Positions 1 through 6,185 are shown, numbered from the stretch's first letter. The stretch: 6,874 bases of DNA from Alphaproteobacteria bacterium (GCA_002401545.1 NVTJ01000160.1:1-6874); one strand, 5' to 3'. Made by a program: numbers and translations. Notes: a model not told the origin generated them from the letters alone.

Positions 1-1822
1 CGGTATCATTGGACTCATTGGCAATAAACCAGTCACTTCGCGGATTCTGGAGGGCTTGAGAAATCTTGAATACCGGGGCTATGATTCTGCCGGTATAGCC
101 ACATTGTGTGATGGTGAAAAACTTGCTCGCCGCCGGGCAGAAGGCAAGCTGGTCAATCTGGAAAAAGCACTGCAACAGGAAGCCCTGCCCGGAGATATTG
201 GCATTGGCCATACCCGCTGGGCAACGCATGGGGCACCAACGGTGGCCAATGCCCATCCCCATAAAACTGAAAAAGTTGCCGTTGTTCATAATGGCATTAT
301 CGAGAATTTCCGCGAATTACGCGAAAGCCTGACCGCTAAAGGTCATATACTGGAAACGGAAACCGATACCGAGGTTATTGTCCATCTGATCACAGATTTT
401 CTGGATCAGGGTTTAGGCGCGAGAGAGGCGGCGGCGGCGGCATTAAAACATCTGGAGGGCGCCTTTGCGCTGGCAATAATTTTTGAAGGCGAAGATGATC
501 TCCTGATCGGCGCCCGTAAAGGCAGTCCGCTGGTGATGGGTTACGGCGACGGGGAGATGTATCTGGGGTCTGACGCCATTGCCCTGTCACATCTCAGCAA
601 CAGAATTACTTATCTGGAGGAAGGTGACCGGGTTGAATTAACCCGCACGTCAGCGCGAATATTTGATATGGACAACAGGCAAGTCATTCGGCAGGTTACG
701 GTGGTTTCCGCCATGGGCGGCATGATTGACAAGGGCAATTACCGACATTTCATGATGAAGGAAATTCAGGAACAGCCCACCGTGGTTGGCCAAACCCTTG
801 GCACCTTGATTGACCCCATTCACGGGACCGTAAAATTACCGGAAATGCCTTTTGATCTGGCACAGATTGAACGGGTGACAATCATCGCCTGCGGGACGTC
901 ATTTTATGCGGGGCAAGTGGCAAAATACTGGCTGGAGCAGAAGGCGCGGATCAATGTAGAAGTGGATGTGGCCTCCGAATTCCGCTACCGGGAGGCTGTT
1001 ATGCCCAAAAATGGCCTGGCAATTTTTATTTCCCAGTCCGGGGAAACCGCAGATACGCTGGCGGCACTGCGTTATGCCAGGTCTCAGGGCCAGCATATTT
1101 TATCGATCCTGAATGTGCCGCAAAGTTCTATGGCGCGGGAATCCGATATAGTTCTGCATACCCATGCGGGACCGGAGATAGGGGTAGCCTCAACCAAGGC
1201 TTTCACCTGTCAACTTGCCGTCTTAGCATGTTTTGCCATTGCTGTTGCCAAAGCACGGGGCAAGATAGACGCGGCAGAGGAAGCCCGCCTGTGTGTCGCA
1301 CTGACGGAGGTCCCGGCCAGAATGGCTGAGGTCTTGAACCATGAAGACGCTATTAAGGCCATCGCCAATGAGGTGGCAAAGGCGCGGGATGTGATTTACC
1401 TCGCACGGGGGCTGGAATTCCCCATTGCCATGGAGGGGGCGCTTAAACTAAAGGAAATTTCCTATATTCATGCGGAAGGTTACGCTGGCGGTGAAATGAA
1501 ACATGGCCCGATCGCTCTTATTGATGAGCATGTGCCGATCATTGTCATTGCGCCAAGCGGACGGTTATATGAGAAAATTATTTCCAATATGCAGGTTGTT
1601 ATTGCCCGTAAAGGCAAGGTGATTTTTATCACGGATGAGAAGGGGGCCAAAAGCGATGGACAGGATGCCATAGCCACTATTTCCCTGCCCATGCTGGATG
1701 AATTTGTCACACCATTACTCTATTCCATTCCGGTTCAATTGCTGGCTTATCATGTGGCCGTTGTCAAGGGAACGGATGTGGACCAGCCGAGAAATCTGGC
1801 GAAATCTGTGACGGTCGAATAG
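1..1822 (+). CDS. glmS: Glutamine--fructose-6-phosphate aminotransferase (isomerizing), 5' end just cut off
   Basis: GlmS converts fructose-6-phosphate and glutamine to glucosamine-6-phosphate, the first committed step to UDP-GlcNAc for peptidoglycan and LPS; it is cytosolic. The frame is open from base 2 and starts at Gly2 (GIIGLIGNK), so only ATG and two bases of the Cys codon are missing; base 1 (c) fits TGC for the catalytic Cys1. Counting that Cys as residue 1, the N-terminal glutaminase domain carries R73, W74, T76 and H77 (HTRWATHG), N98-G99 (HNGIIENF) and D123, the same numbers as in E. coli. The two C-terminal SIS domains show ACGTS near 300, SQSGETADT near 347, ASTKAF, and EMKHGP near 488. 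The end DQPRNLAKSVTVE is the usual family ending. Total length would be 608 residues, as in E. coli. The in-frame TTG at 56 is Leu20 and not a start. No convincing terminator follows. The partner glmU often precedes glmS in proteobacteria, but lies outside the window if present. Confidence 0.97.
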   Translation, partial: GIIGLIGNKPVTSRILEGLRNLEYRGYDSAGIATLCDGEKLARRRAEGKLVNLEKALQQEALPGDIGIGHTRWATHGAPTVANAHPHKTEKVAVVHNGIIENFRELRESLTAKGHILETETDTEVIVHLITDFLDQGLGAREAAAAALKHLEGAFALAIIFEGEDDLLIGARKGSPLVMGYGDGEMYLGSDAIALSHLSNRITYLEEGDRVELTRTSARIFDMDNRQVIRQVTVVSAMGGMIDKGNYRHFMMKEIQEQPTVVGQTLGTLIDPIHGTVKLPEMPFDLAQIERVTIIACGTSFYAGQVAKYWLEQKARINVEVDVASEFRYREAVMPKNGLAIFISQSGETADTLAALRYARSQGQHILSILNVPQSSMARESDIVLHTHAGPEIGVASTKAFTCQLAVLACFAIAVAKARGKIDAAEEARLCVALTEVPARMAEVLNHEDAIKAIANEVAKARDVIYLARGLEFPIAMEGALKLKEISYIHAEGYAGGEMKHGPIALIDEHVPIIVIAPSGRLYEKIISNMQVVIARKGKVIFITDEKGAKSDGQDAIATISLPMLDEFVTPLLYSIPVQLLAYHVAVVKGTDVDQPRNLAKSVTVE

Positions 1823-1828
1823 GCAGGG

Positions 1829-2029
1829 TTATTTTTTCTTCTTGTTATAAGAAATGAGCTGCCTGGCGGTGTCTTTATCTAGATTTTTAAGGGATTGTAT
1901 GGTGTAGCGCGTGCCGTTAAGGAACAGGGCGTTCCCCCCGTAAGGGCATAAGCGATCACCAAATCTTGAATTAATACCTATCTTGAGGGCGTATTTCAAT
2001 TCATGTGACCGAATGGTAAGTTTTATGAT
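1829..2029 (-). pseudogene. Orphan C-terminal gene fragment, possibly cupin/JmjC-like
   Basis: Between the convergent ends of glmS and moaE the minus strand has an open frame of 66 codons closed by TAA at 1831-1829. It contains no ATG or GTG; the only usual alternative start is a TTG at 1999-1997, with no Shine-Dalgarno sequence before it. The predicted peptide still looks like protein: a helix-like start (HELKYALKIG), then SRFGDRLCPYGG, a strand-turn-strand segment ALFLNGTRYTI, another helix, and a basic tail ending in four lysines. The ALFLNG-turn pattern after an SRF motif recalls the C-terminal winged-helix tail of cupin_4/ROX-type ribosomal oxygenases. That is a pattern impression only, not an assignment. 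The likeliest reading is the decayed 3' end of a gene whose front was lost. A genuine 56-residue protein starting at TTG is the alternative. The first six bases after the glmS stop separate the two frames. Confidence 0.4.
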
Positions 2030-2048
2030 TTATCCCTTTTGGTTTATT

Positions 2049-2498
2049 TTATGTCCAGCGGTCTTTGCGTTTATTGTCTTCTGTTTTAGCATCCACCCAA
2101 TGTTCACCCTTCGCTGTTTGTTCTTTTTTCCAGAAGGGTGCCTCGGTTTTCAGCCAGTCCATGATGAATTCTGCGGCTTCGAATGCGGCTTCCCGGTGGG
2201 CCGACAGGGTGATGACCAAAACAATCCGGTCGCCGGGGATCAGCGGGCCATAACGGTGAATGACGGTTCCCCCCTGAAGTGGCCAGCGGTCGCTGGCGGT
2301 TTTACATATGGCTTCGAGTTGTTTTTCGGCCATACCGGGAAAATGCTCCAAGGTCATTTTCTGGACTTTATTGTCACCGTGAAAGTCACGAACCAGTCCG
2401 GTGAAAGTGACAATTGCGCCAATATCCGTGCGCCCGCCGCAAAGTTCGCTGATTTCTGCAGCAATGTCAAAATCTTGGTCCTGAACCAGAATTTTCAT
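2049..2498 (-). CDS. moaE: Molybdopterin synthase catalytic (large) subunit MoaE
   Basis: MoaE binds precursor Z (cyclic pyranopterin monophosphate) and inserts two sulfurs delivered by MoaD thiocarboxylate, making molybdopterin for the molybdenum cofactor, in the cytosol. The 149-residue product matches the family length (E. coli 150). Recognisable elements are GAIVTFTGLVR with R37 (E. coli R39), LEHFPGM at 50-56, VIHRYG at 79-84, SAHREAAF with H101 (E. coli H103), and DWLKTEAPFWKKE, giving K117 and K124 at the positions of E. coli catalytic K119 and K126. GEHWVDAK follows near the end. Every key residue is present, so it should be active. The ATG lies 2 bases after the moaD stop. The ribosome binding site GGAGGG is formed by the Gly-Gly codons of moaD, with 6 bases between GGAGG and ATG, so the two subunits are probably translationally coupled. 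It is last in the uvrC-pgsA-moaD-moaE run; no clear terminator is visible after it. Confidence 0.96.
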   Translation of the reverse strand: MKILVQDQDFDIAAEISELCGGRTDIGAIVTFTGLVRDFHGDNKVQKMTLEHFPGMAEKQLEAICKTASDRWPLQGGTVIHRYGPLIPGDRIVLVITLSAHREAAFEAAEFIMDWLKTEAPFWKKEQTAKGEHWVDAKTEDNKRKDRWT

Positions 2499-2500
2499 GC

Positions 2501-2752
2501 TTACCCTCCGGTCATGGGGGGGAAGAAGGCGATGTCATCGCTGTCCTTAACGGGATGGTCAAAATCCACATAGGTCTGATTAACGGCAACCCTGAGAGCC
2601 GCCTCGTTTTTAAAGGCCGTTTCGTAATTTTTGCCCTGCTCACATAAATATTTGATCAAACCATTAACGTCAGATATATTTTCCGGCAAGGAAATTATTT
2701 CAGACCCGTGACCGATATCTTCCCGTATGCGGGCAAAGTAGGATATTTCCAT
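2501..2752 (-). CDS. moaD: Molybdopterin synthase sulfur carrier (small) subunit MoaD
   Basis: MoaD is the ubiquitin-fold sulfur carrier of molybdopterin synthase. MoeB adenylates its C-terminal glycine, which becomes a thiocarboxylate, and its tail inserts into the MoaE active site. The 83-residue product has the family size, begins with a strand (MEISYFARIRE), contains the typical AALRVAVNQTYVDFDHPVKDSD segment at about 51-72, and ends FFPPMTGG with the essential Gly-Gly at 82-83. The ATG is 6 bases past the pgsA stop. A GGAG lying in the last codons of pgsA, 9 bases before the ATG, is the probable ribosome binding site. It is directly followed by its partner moaE. MoeB and the other moa/moe genes are not in the window. 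ThiS-family proteins share the fold and the GG end, but the adjacent MoaE settles the identity. Confidence 0.95.
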   Translation of the reverse strand: MEISYFARIREDIGHGSEIISLPENISDVNGLIKYLCEQGKNYETAFKNEAALRVAVNQTYVDFDHPVKDSDDIAFFPPMTGG

Positions 2753-2758
2753 GGCATC

Positions 2759-3310
2759 TTACTCCATCATATGACGCAAACCGGCTTTCAGATAATCATA
2801 GCCAGTATACAGGGTCAGCAGGGCCGCGACCCACAGACAGATATTACCAATCAAAACGGCATCAATGATGTTCGGGGATGCGTCCCCCACCAGTAGGAAC
2901 CCGAGGGCTATTATCTGAAGGGTTGTTTTCCATTTGGCCAGAAAGGACACAGGGATGCTGACCTTTAATTCTGCAAGAAATTCCCGCAGCCCTGAAACAA
3001 CAAATTCCCGGCACAGGATGATCACCGCCGCAATAACCGCCAAACCCTCAATCCGGTGAAAAGCCACCATCATCAGTAACGCTGCGGCAATCAGGAGCTT
3101 GTCGGCAATGGGGTCCATAAATTTACCCAAAGCCGTCGTCAGGTTATATTTACGGGCAATATAGCCGTCAAAAAAATCTGTAATCCCGGCGAGGGAAAAG
3201 ATGACAAAGCCGATCCAGTTTGCTTTATTGCCGTCAAGATAGAATGATCCGACAATCAAAGGGATCATCAGGATGCGGGAGAATGTCAATAAATTGGCAA
3301 GATTATACAT
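2759..3310 (-). CDS. pgsA: CDP-diacylglycerol--glycerol-3-phosphate 3-phosphatidyltransferase
   Basis: PgsA transfers the phosphatidyl group from CDP-diacylglycerol to sn-glycerol-3-phosphate, giving phosphatidylglycerophosphate, the precursor of phosphatidylglycerol and cardiolipin, in the inner membrane. The CDP-alcohol phosphotransferase motif D-x2-D-G-x2-A-R-x8-G-x3-D-x3-D is complete: D45, D48, G49, A52, R53, G62, D66, D70. CREFVVSGLREFLAE at 100-114 and KWKTT at 126-130 are typical of PgsA and separate it from PssA. Several hydrophobic segments (about 10-25, 33-44, 72-84, 88-100, 131-142, 150-168) fit a polytopic protein. I chose the ATG at 3310 (MYNLANLLTFSRI, 183 residues), which fits the family N-terminus. 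A TTG nine bases upstream would add only MNS. Neither start has a strong Shine-Dalgarno sequence. It sits about 70 bases after uvrC with its own likely promoter, and runs into moaD. Confidence 0.95.
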   Translation of the reverse strand: MYNLANLLTFSRILMIPLIVGSFYLDGNKANWIGFVIFSLAGITDFFDGYIARKYNLTTALGKFMDPIADKLLIAAALLMMVAFHRIEGLAVIAAVIILCREFVVSGLREFLAELKVSIPVSFLAKWKTTLQIIALGFLLVGDASPNIIDAVLIGNICLWVAALLTLYTGYDYLKAGLRHMME

Positions 3311-3351
3311 GCTGTTCAAACTTATAAAGTCCAGAGAATTTACCTGAAACA

Positions 3352-3380
3352 GTTATAAGCGATCATGTCAGCCCTGCCAA
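3352..3380 (-). promoter_or_regulatory. Probable sigma70-type promoter for pgsA-moaD-moaE
   Basis: On the minus strand TTGGCA (3380-3375) and TATAAC (3357-3352) are separated by exactly 17 bases; each hexamer matches 5 of 6 consensus bases. The -35 begins immediately after the uvrC TAG, so the whole promoter fills the short uvrC-pgsA gap and leaves a leader of roughly 35 bases before the pgsA ATG. The -10 lies inside one arm of a 7-bp inverted repeat, CTTATAA (3321-3327) and TTATAAG (3353-3359), which could be chance in AT-rich DNA or a regulator site. The call rests on sequence match and position only. Confidence 0.55.
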
Positions 3381-5225
3381 CTAATCATTTTCGTGAAAAT
3401 AGTCATAGATGTTTTTTGCCAGTATCCGGCTAATACCGCCCACGGCTTCAAGGTCCGAGAGGGCGGCGGATTCCACAGCCTTGGCTGAGCCAAAATGCAG
3501 CAACAAGGCCTTTTTCCGGCTTGGGCCAATGCCAGGCAGATCATCCAATATGGATTTATGCATTTTTTTGGCCCTTTGCTGCCGGTGGCTGCTTATGGCA
3601 AAGCGGTGCGCTTCATCCCGTAATCTTTGCAGGAAATAAAGGGCGGGATCATTGACGGGCAGTTTGAAAGGGGCAAGGTTCGGCAGATAGAAATCTTCCC
3701 GCCCGGCATTGCGGTCCGGGCCCTTGGCGATGGCAACAAGCGGAATATCCTCCAGCCCAAGGTCACACATAACCTGCTGGACAACAGATAGCTGTCCCTT
3801 ACCCCCGTCAATGATCAACAGGTCCGGCCAGGTCTGGCCTTTCCTGTCCGGGTCTTCTTTTAACTGTCGTTTGAACCGCCGGGTCATCACCTCCCGCATC
3901 ATGCCATAGTCATCGCCGGGTGTGATGTCAGGGGACTTTATGTTAAATTTCCGGTAACTGCCCCTGTCAAAACCATCGGGGCCGGAAACCACCATTGCCC
4001 CGATGGCACTGGTCCCTGAAATATGACTGTTGTCATAAATTTCGATTCGGTCTGGCGGGGATTCCAGATTAAATTTCCCGGCAAGGGCTTCCAAAAGTTT
4101 CTTCTGGGACGATTTTTCGGCCAGATGTCGTGCCAGAGCTTCCCGTGCATTTTTCTCAACCATGCAAACCAGATTGAATTTATTACCCCGTCTGGGCAGG
4201 GATATTTTAACTTTATGCTTGGCCTTGATACTTAAAGCCTCCTCCAGAAGCGCGGCCTGAGACAGGGGGCTGTTGATCAATATTAACCGCGGCGGCGGCT
4301 TGTTGTCATAAAATTGCGATATAAAAGCCGGCAGTATATCCACCATGCCCTGATCTTTGTGATGGCGGGGGAAATAAGCCTTGTTGCCCCAGTTTTGCCC
4401 GGCCCGGAAGAAAAACACCTGAATACAGCTTTGGCCACCCTGCTGGAACCCGGCGATAATATCCGCTTCCTGCACATGGCCCTGTGCCGTATCCTGCCGG
4501 GACTGTACGGCGGCCAGTGCCTTCAGCCGGTCCCGGTAGATGGCGGCAGATTCATAGGCCTTCTCATGGCTGGCCTTTTCCATTTTCAGGGTCAGACTTT
4601 GTTTGATGGTCTGGCTTTTCCCACTCAAGAAGTCATGAGCGGACTGCACTAGTTTTTTGTAATCACTCAGGGGAATTTTATTCACACATGGTCCGGCGCA
4701 GCGTTTGATCTGATAAAGCAGGCAGGGGCGGGTGCGGGCATTATAAACACTGTCAGAACAGGTTCTGAGCAAAAAGGCTTTTTGTAGAATATGAAGGCTG
4801 TGATTAACCGCCTGTACCGAAGCAAAGGGACCAAAATAATAGCCCTCACGGTTTTTTGCCCCGCGATGTTTTTTAACCTGAGGTGCGGGGTGGGTGGTAT
4901 CAATCAGGATATAGGGAAAGGATTTGTCATCGCGAAGCAGGATGTTATAGACCGGCTTCAGGCGCTTGATCATATTTGCTTCGAGCAGCAGCGCCTCTAC
5001 CTCCGTATGGGTGGTGACGAACTCCATTGACCGGGTTTCATTGACCATGCGGGCGATGCGGTAGGGGAGGCCGGCGAGATTTGTATAGCTGGAAACCCTG
5101 GCTTTAAGGCTTTTGGCCTTACCCACGTAAAGTATTTTTTCCCTGGCGTCCATCATGCGGTAAACCCCCGGTTTTCCGGGCAGGTTTCTGAGATATCCTT
5201 TGATGATATTTACGCCGTCGGTCAT
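3381..5225 (-). CDS. uvrC: Excinuclease ABC subunit C (UvrC nuclease)
   Basis: UvrC makes both incisions in nucleotide excision repair after UvrA2B loads on damage. From the ATG at 5225 the protein has 614 residues, a normal length. The N-terminal GIY-YIG nuclease (3' cut) shows GVY at 20-22, YVG at 33-35, catalytic R43 and E82. A cysteine cluster C156-x11-C168-x7-C176-x3-C180 matches the site known to hold an Fe-S cluster in UvrC. A UVR motif at about 206-241 contacts UvrB. The C-terminal RNase H-like nuclease (5' cut) has DNSH (D398), GDDY (D438/D439), IIDGGKGQL (D473) and DEAHRFA (H540). Two helix-hairpin-helix units (LPGIGPSRK, AVGGISRILA) end the protein. An ATG at 5240 would add five residues, but the ATG at 5225 has AGGA five bases upstream and is preferred. 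The gene heads the minus-strand run to moaE. I see no GTTC-N7-GTTC LexA site of the alphaproteobacterial type upstream. Confidence 0.97.
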   Translation of the reverse strand: MTDGVNIIKGYLRNLPGKPGVYRMMDAREKILYVGKAKSLKARVSSYTNLAGLPYRIARMVNETRSMEFVTTHTEVEALLLEANMIKRLKPVYNILLRDDKSFPYILIDTTHPAPQVKKHRGAKNREGYYFGPFASVQAVNHSLHILQKAFLLRTCSDSVYNARTRPCLLYQIKRCAGPCVNKIPLSDYKKLVQSAHDFLSGKSQTIKQSLTLKMEKASHEKAYESAAIYRDRLKALAAVQSRQDTAQGHVQEADIIAGFQQGGQSCIQVFFFRAGQNWGNKAYFPRHHKDQGMVDILPAFISQFYDNKPPPRLILINSPLSQAALLEEALSIKAKHKVKISLPRRGNKFNLVCMVEKNAREALARHLAEKSSQKKLLEALAGKFNLESPPDRIEIYDNSHISGTSAIGAMVVSGPDGFDRGSYRKFNIKSPDITPGDDYGMMREVMTRRFKRQLKEDPDRKGQTWPDLLIIDGGKGQLSVVQQVMCDLGLEDIPLVAIAKGPDRNAGREDFYLPNLAPFKLPVNDPALYFLQRLRDEAHRFAISSHRQQRAKKMHKSILDDLPGIGPSRKKALLLHFGSAKAVESAALSDLEAVGGISRILAKNIYDYFHEND

Positions 5226-5255
5226 GCTTTTCCTGATCATAAATGCAATGGGGAC

Positions 5256-5284
5256 ATCATGCGAAAAAATGACAGGTTTCTCAA
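5256..5284 (-). promoter_or_regulatory. Possible uvrC promoter
   Basis: On the minus strand TTGAGA (5284-5279, 5 of 6 to TTGACA) and CATGAT (5261-5256, 4 of 6 to TATAAT) stand 17 bases apart, giving a leader of about 25 bases to the preferred uvrC ATG. The -10 is mediocre, and other AT-rich hexamers further upstream could serve instead. Confidence 0.33.
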
Positions 5285-5347
5285 TGGGAAATACAGGTAA
5301 TATTTTGCTTTCTAGTATTTTAGCAATACCTAATATTATTTAATAAT

Positions 5348-5355
5348 ATGGTTAA
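5348..5355 (-). promoter_or_regulatory. CtrA-like half-site TTAACCAT
   Basis: The minus strand reads TTAACCAT, a half-motif linked to the alphaproteobacterial cell-cycle regulator CtrA. A second TTAA lies 8 bases further along the same strand (5343-5340), one base off the canonical TTAA-N7-TTAA spacing. An AT-rich background makes chance matches easy, so this is suggestive only. It sits 30 to 80 bases from the GANTC sites and DnaA boxes. Confidence 0.3.
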
Positions 5356-5416
5356 CAGAAAGTAAATATCGTTAGGAATCAACGGCTAAAGCCTATGATT
5401 TGGAGTCGTAAAATAA

Positions 5417-5439
5417 ATATCCACGATTCCTGTGGATAA
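5417..5439. promoter_or_regulatory. Inverted pair of DnaA-type boxes around a GANTC site
   Basis: TGTGGATAA at 5431-5439 is a perfect reverse-strand DnaA box (TTATCCACA). ATATCCACG at 5417-5425 is a forward box with 7 of 9 matches. Together they form a 7-bp perfect inverted repeat, TATCCAC (5418-5424) and GTGGATA (5432-5438), with a 7-base loop containing GATTC, a CcrM-type GANTC methylation site (5425-5429). Two more GANTC sites, GAATC at 5376-5380 and GAGTC at 5403-5407, lie just to the left. The sequence match is direct; a function in replication or transcription is inference. Confidence 0.45.
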
Positions 5440-5457
5440 CTCAGTGTATATCTTTTG

Positions 5458-5518
5458 CCTCAATGACAAAAAGGCGCAGGAACATTGAGGTTTCAGCATT
5501 TTGCCTAAAAAATAGGCA
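5458..5518. repeat. Two adjacent hairpin-forming inverted repeats
   Basis: CCTCAATG (5458-5465) and CATTGAGG (5483-5490) form a perfect 8-bp stem around a 17-base loop. Twelve bases on, TGCCTA (5502-5507) and TAGGCA (5513-5518) form a 6-bp stem around five A. Neither stem has a following T-run of terminator type on the plus strand, and on the minus strand the second stem is only 6 bp. They could belong to a small RNA or to protein binding sites. Confidence 0.4.
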
Positions 5519-5678
5519 TATATGATAACATATTGAAATGTATGACTAAATTGAAAGTCAAGATGCTATTAAAAAGTTATCTCTTTGGTGCTGGCATCAT
5601 TTCGAAAGTGGAATAAATTAAATTACTACTTCTGTGTACAAGTAAGGGCGATAAATTGGCTAAACATAGATAATGCAA

Positions 5679-5698
5679 GGTTTTTTCCGGAAAAAACC
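5679..5698. terminator. Perfect 20-bp palindrome, possible folB terminator
   Basis: GGTTTTTTCC followed by GGAAAAAACC is a perfect 20-base palindrome, 31 bases beyond the folB stop. As RNA it would give an 8-bp stem of mostly A-U pairs with a CCGG loop. No T-run follows the stem in either direction, so it is an unusual terminator at best. A binding site for a dimeric protein is the alternative. The unit T6-CCGG-A6 is followed by a second CCGG (5697-5700). Confidence 0.35.
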
Positions 5699-5729
5699 GG
5701 ATAATACGAATATATGAAAAATATAATCC

Positions 5730-6134
5730 TTATTTGCGGTATCGTTCTATTTCAATGCCAACGCTGGTTGTATTTTTGATGGCTTCCAGTTTTTCCACCC
5801 GCACTCTGACGCAGTGGATTCTGGCGTCCTGAAGGTTCATTTCGGCGATATTTTCTGCCAGTGTTTCAACCAGATGAACATGCCCAGATTTAACGATGGT
5901 TTCTATCGCGCGGGCTATTTTTTCATAGCAGACCACATTATCAATATCATCATTCAGGTTTTTCATATTTTCAATGACCGACAGGTCCACATTAACCCGG
6001 ATTTTCTGGCTGTTGTTTTTTTCATGATCATAAACCCCGATATGACATTCCAGAACCAGATCACGAATAAAGACATGGCGTACGGAGCGTGACGCATCGG
6101 CAAATTTCATGGGGGTCAGGTTACTTGCTTTCAT
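5730..6134 (-). CDS. folB: Dihydroneopterin aldolase
   Basis: FolB cleaves 7,8-dihydroneopterin to 6-hydroxymethyl-7,8-dihydropterin and glycolaldehyde in folate synthesis, in the cytosol, as an oligomer of T-fold units. The 134-residue product carries the family pattern: VFIRDLVLECHIGVYDHEK with E38 (S. aureus E22), DNVVCYEKIA with Y70 (Y54), HLVETLAENIA with E90 (E74), and RVEKLEAI with catalytic K115 (K100), ending SVGIEIER. The usual Pro after the Lys is Leu here. I chose the ATG at 6134; an internal ATG (Met9) has no better ribosome binding site, and neither start shows a strong one. The first 15 or so residues precede the folded core and are an ordinary short extension. It stands alone, about 500 bases from uvrC and 205 from flagellin, so it is probably monocistronic. 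A hairpin (6158-6185) falls in its likely leader. A weak promoter candidate (TTGTTT, 16 bases, TATGAT; 6236-6209) lies inside the neighbouring palindrome. Confidence 0.93.
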   Translation of the reverse strand: MKASNLTPMKFADASRSVRHVFIRDLVLECHIGVYDHEKNNSQKIRVNVDLSVIENMKNLNDDIDNVVCYEKIARAIETIVKSGHVHLVETLAENIAEMNLQDARIHCVRVRVEKLEAIKNTTSVGIEIERYRK

Positions 6135-6157
6135 AATAGCTTAGTCCGTTCTTCCTT

Positions 6158-6185
6158 GAGGTCCTGACCCTGAGCTCAGTACCTC
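6158..6185. repeat. Hairpin formed by an extra copy of the palindrome terminus
   Basis: GAGGTCCTGA (6158-6167) pairs with TCAGTACCTC (6176-6185), 9 of 10 bases, around an 8-base loop. The left arm is identical to the right end of the large palindrome (6320-6329); the right arm is the palindrome's left end. So a third copy of the terminus lies just outside the element, 24 bases upstream of the folB ATG. A separate CTGAGCTCAG palindrome (6170-6179) overlaps the loop. Confidence 0.5.

Larger units (their letters stand above)
5226..5729. other. AT-rich intergenic region with DnaA/GANTC/CtrA-like sites and small inverted repeats
   Basis: About 500 bases with no credible coding frame on either strand and no recognised RNA gene. 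From left to right it holds a possible uvrC promoter (5256-5284); inverted repeats GTATT/AATAC (5315-5329) and ATATTATT/AATAATAT (5333-5349); a CtrA-like half-site (5348-5355); GANTC sites at 5376, 5403 and 5425; and an inverted pair of DnaA-type boxes (5417-5439). Further on come hairpins CCTCAATG/CATTGAGG (5458-5490) and TGCCTA/TAGGCA (5502-5518), small repeats ATATG/CATAT (5520-5533) and TGACT/AGTCA (5543-5560), a box-like TGTGTACAA (5633-5641, one mismatch from TGTGNATAA), and a 20-bp palindrome (5679-5698). The composition is clearly more AT-rich than the flanking genes. It could be a cell-cycle-controlled regulatory region, a replication-origin-like region, or a home for a small RNA. Confidence 0.6.

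Noticed and set aside
422..441. Short GCG trinucleotide run in glmS as a contingency repeat
   Set aside because: It is only about four units, stays in frame as an alanine run in the glutaminase domain, and is ordinary codon use.
1921..1935. GGAAC/GTTCC hairpin after glmS as a rho-independent terminator
   Set aside because: The stem is only 5 bp, is followed by C-residues rather than T, and lies about 100 bases past the stop within the orphan frame.
1983..2573. 196-codon plus-strand open frame opposite moaE and moaD
   Set aside because: It is antisense to two clear family members, rich in Phe and Cys, and shows no recognisable domain; it is a shadow frame.
4314..4652. 112-codon plus-strand open frame inside uvrC
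   Set aside because: It lies wholly opposite conserved UvrC sequence and has no independent support.
5226..5400. LexA/SOS box for uvrC
   Set aside because: No GTTC or GAAC word occurs in this upstream stretch, so the alphaproteobacterial GTTC-N7-GTTC site is absent.
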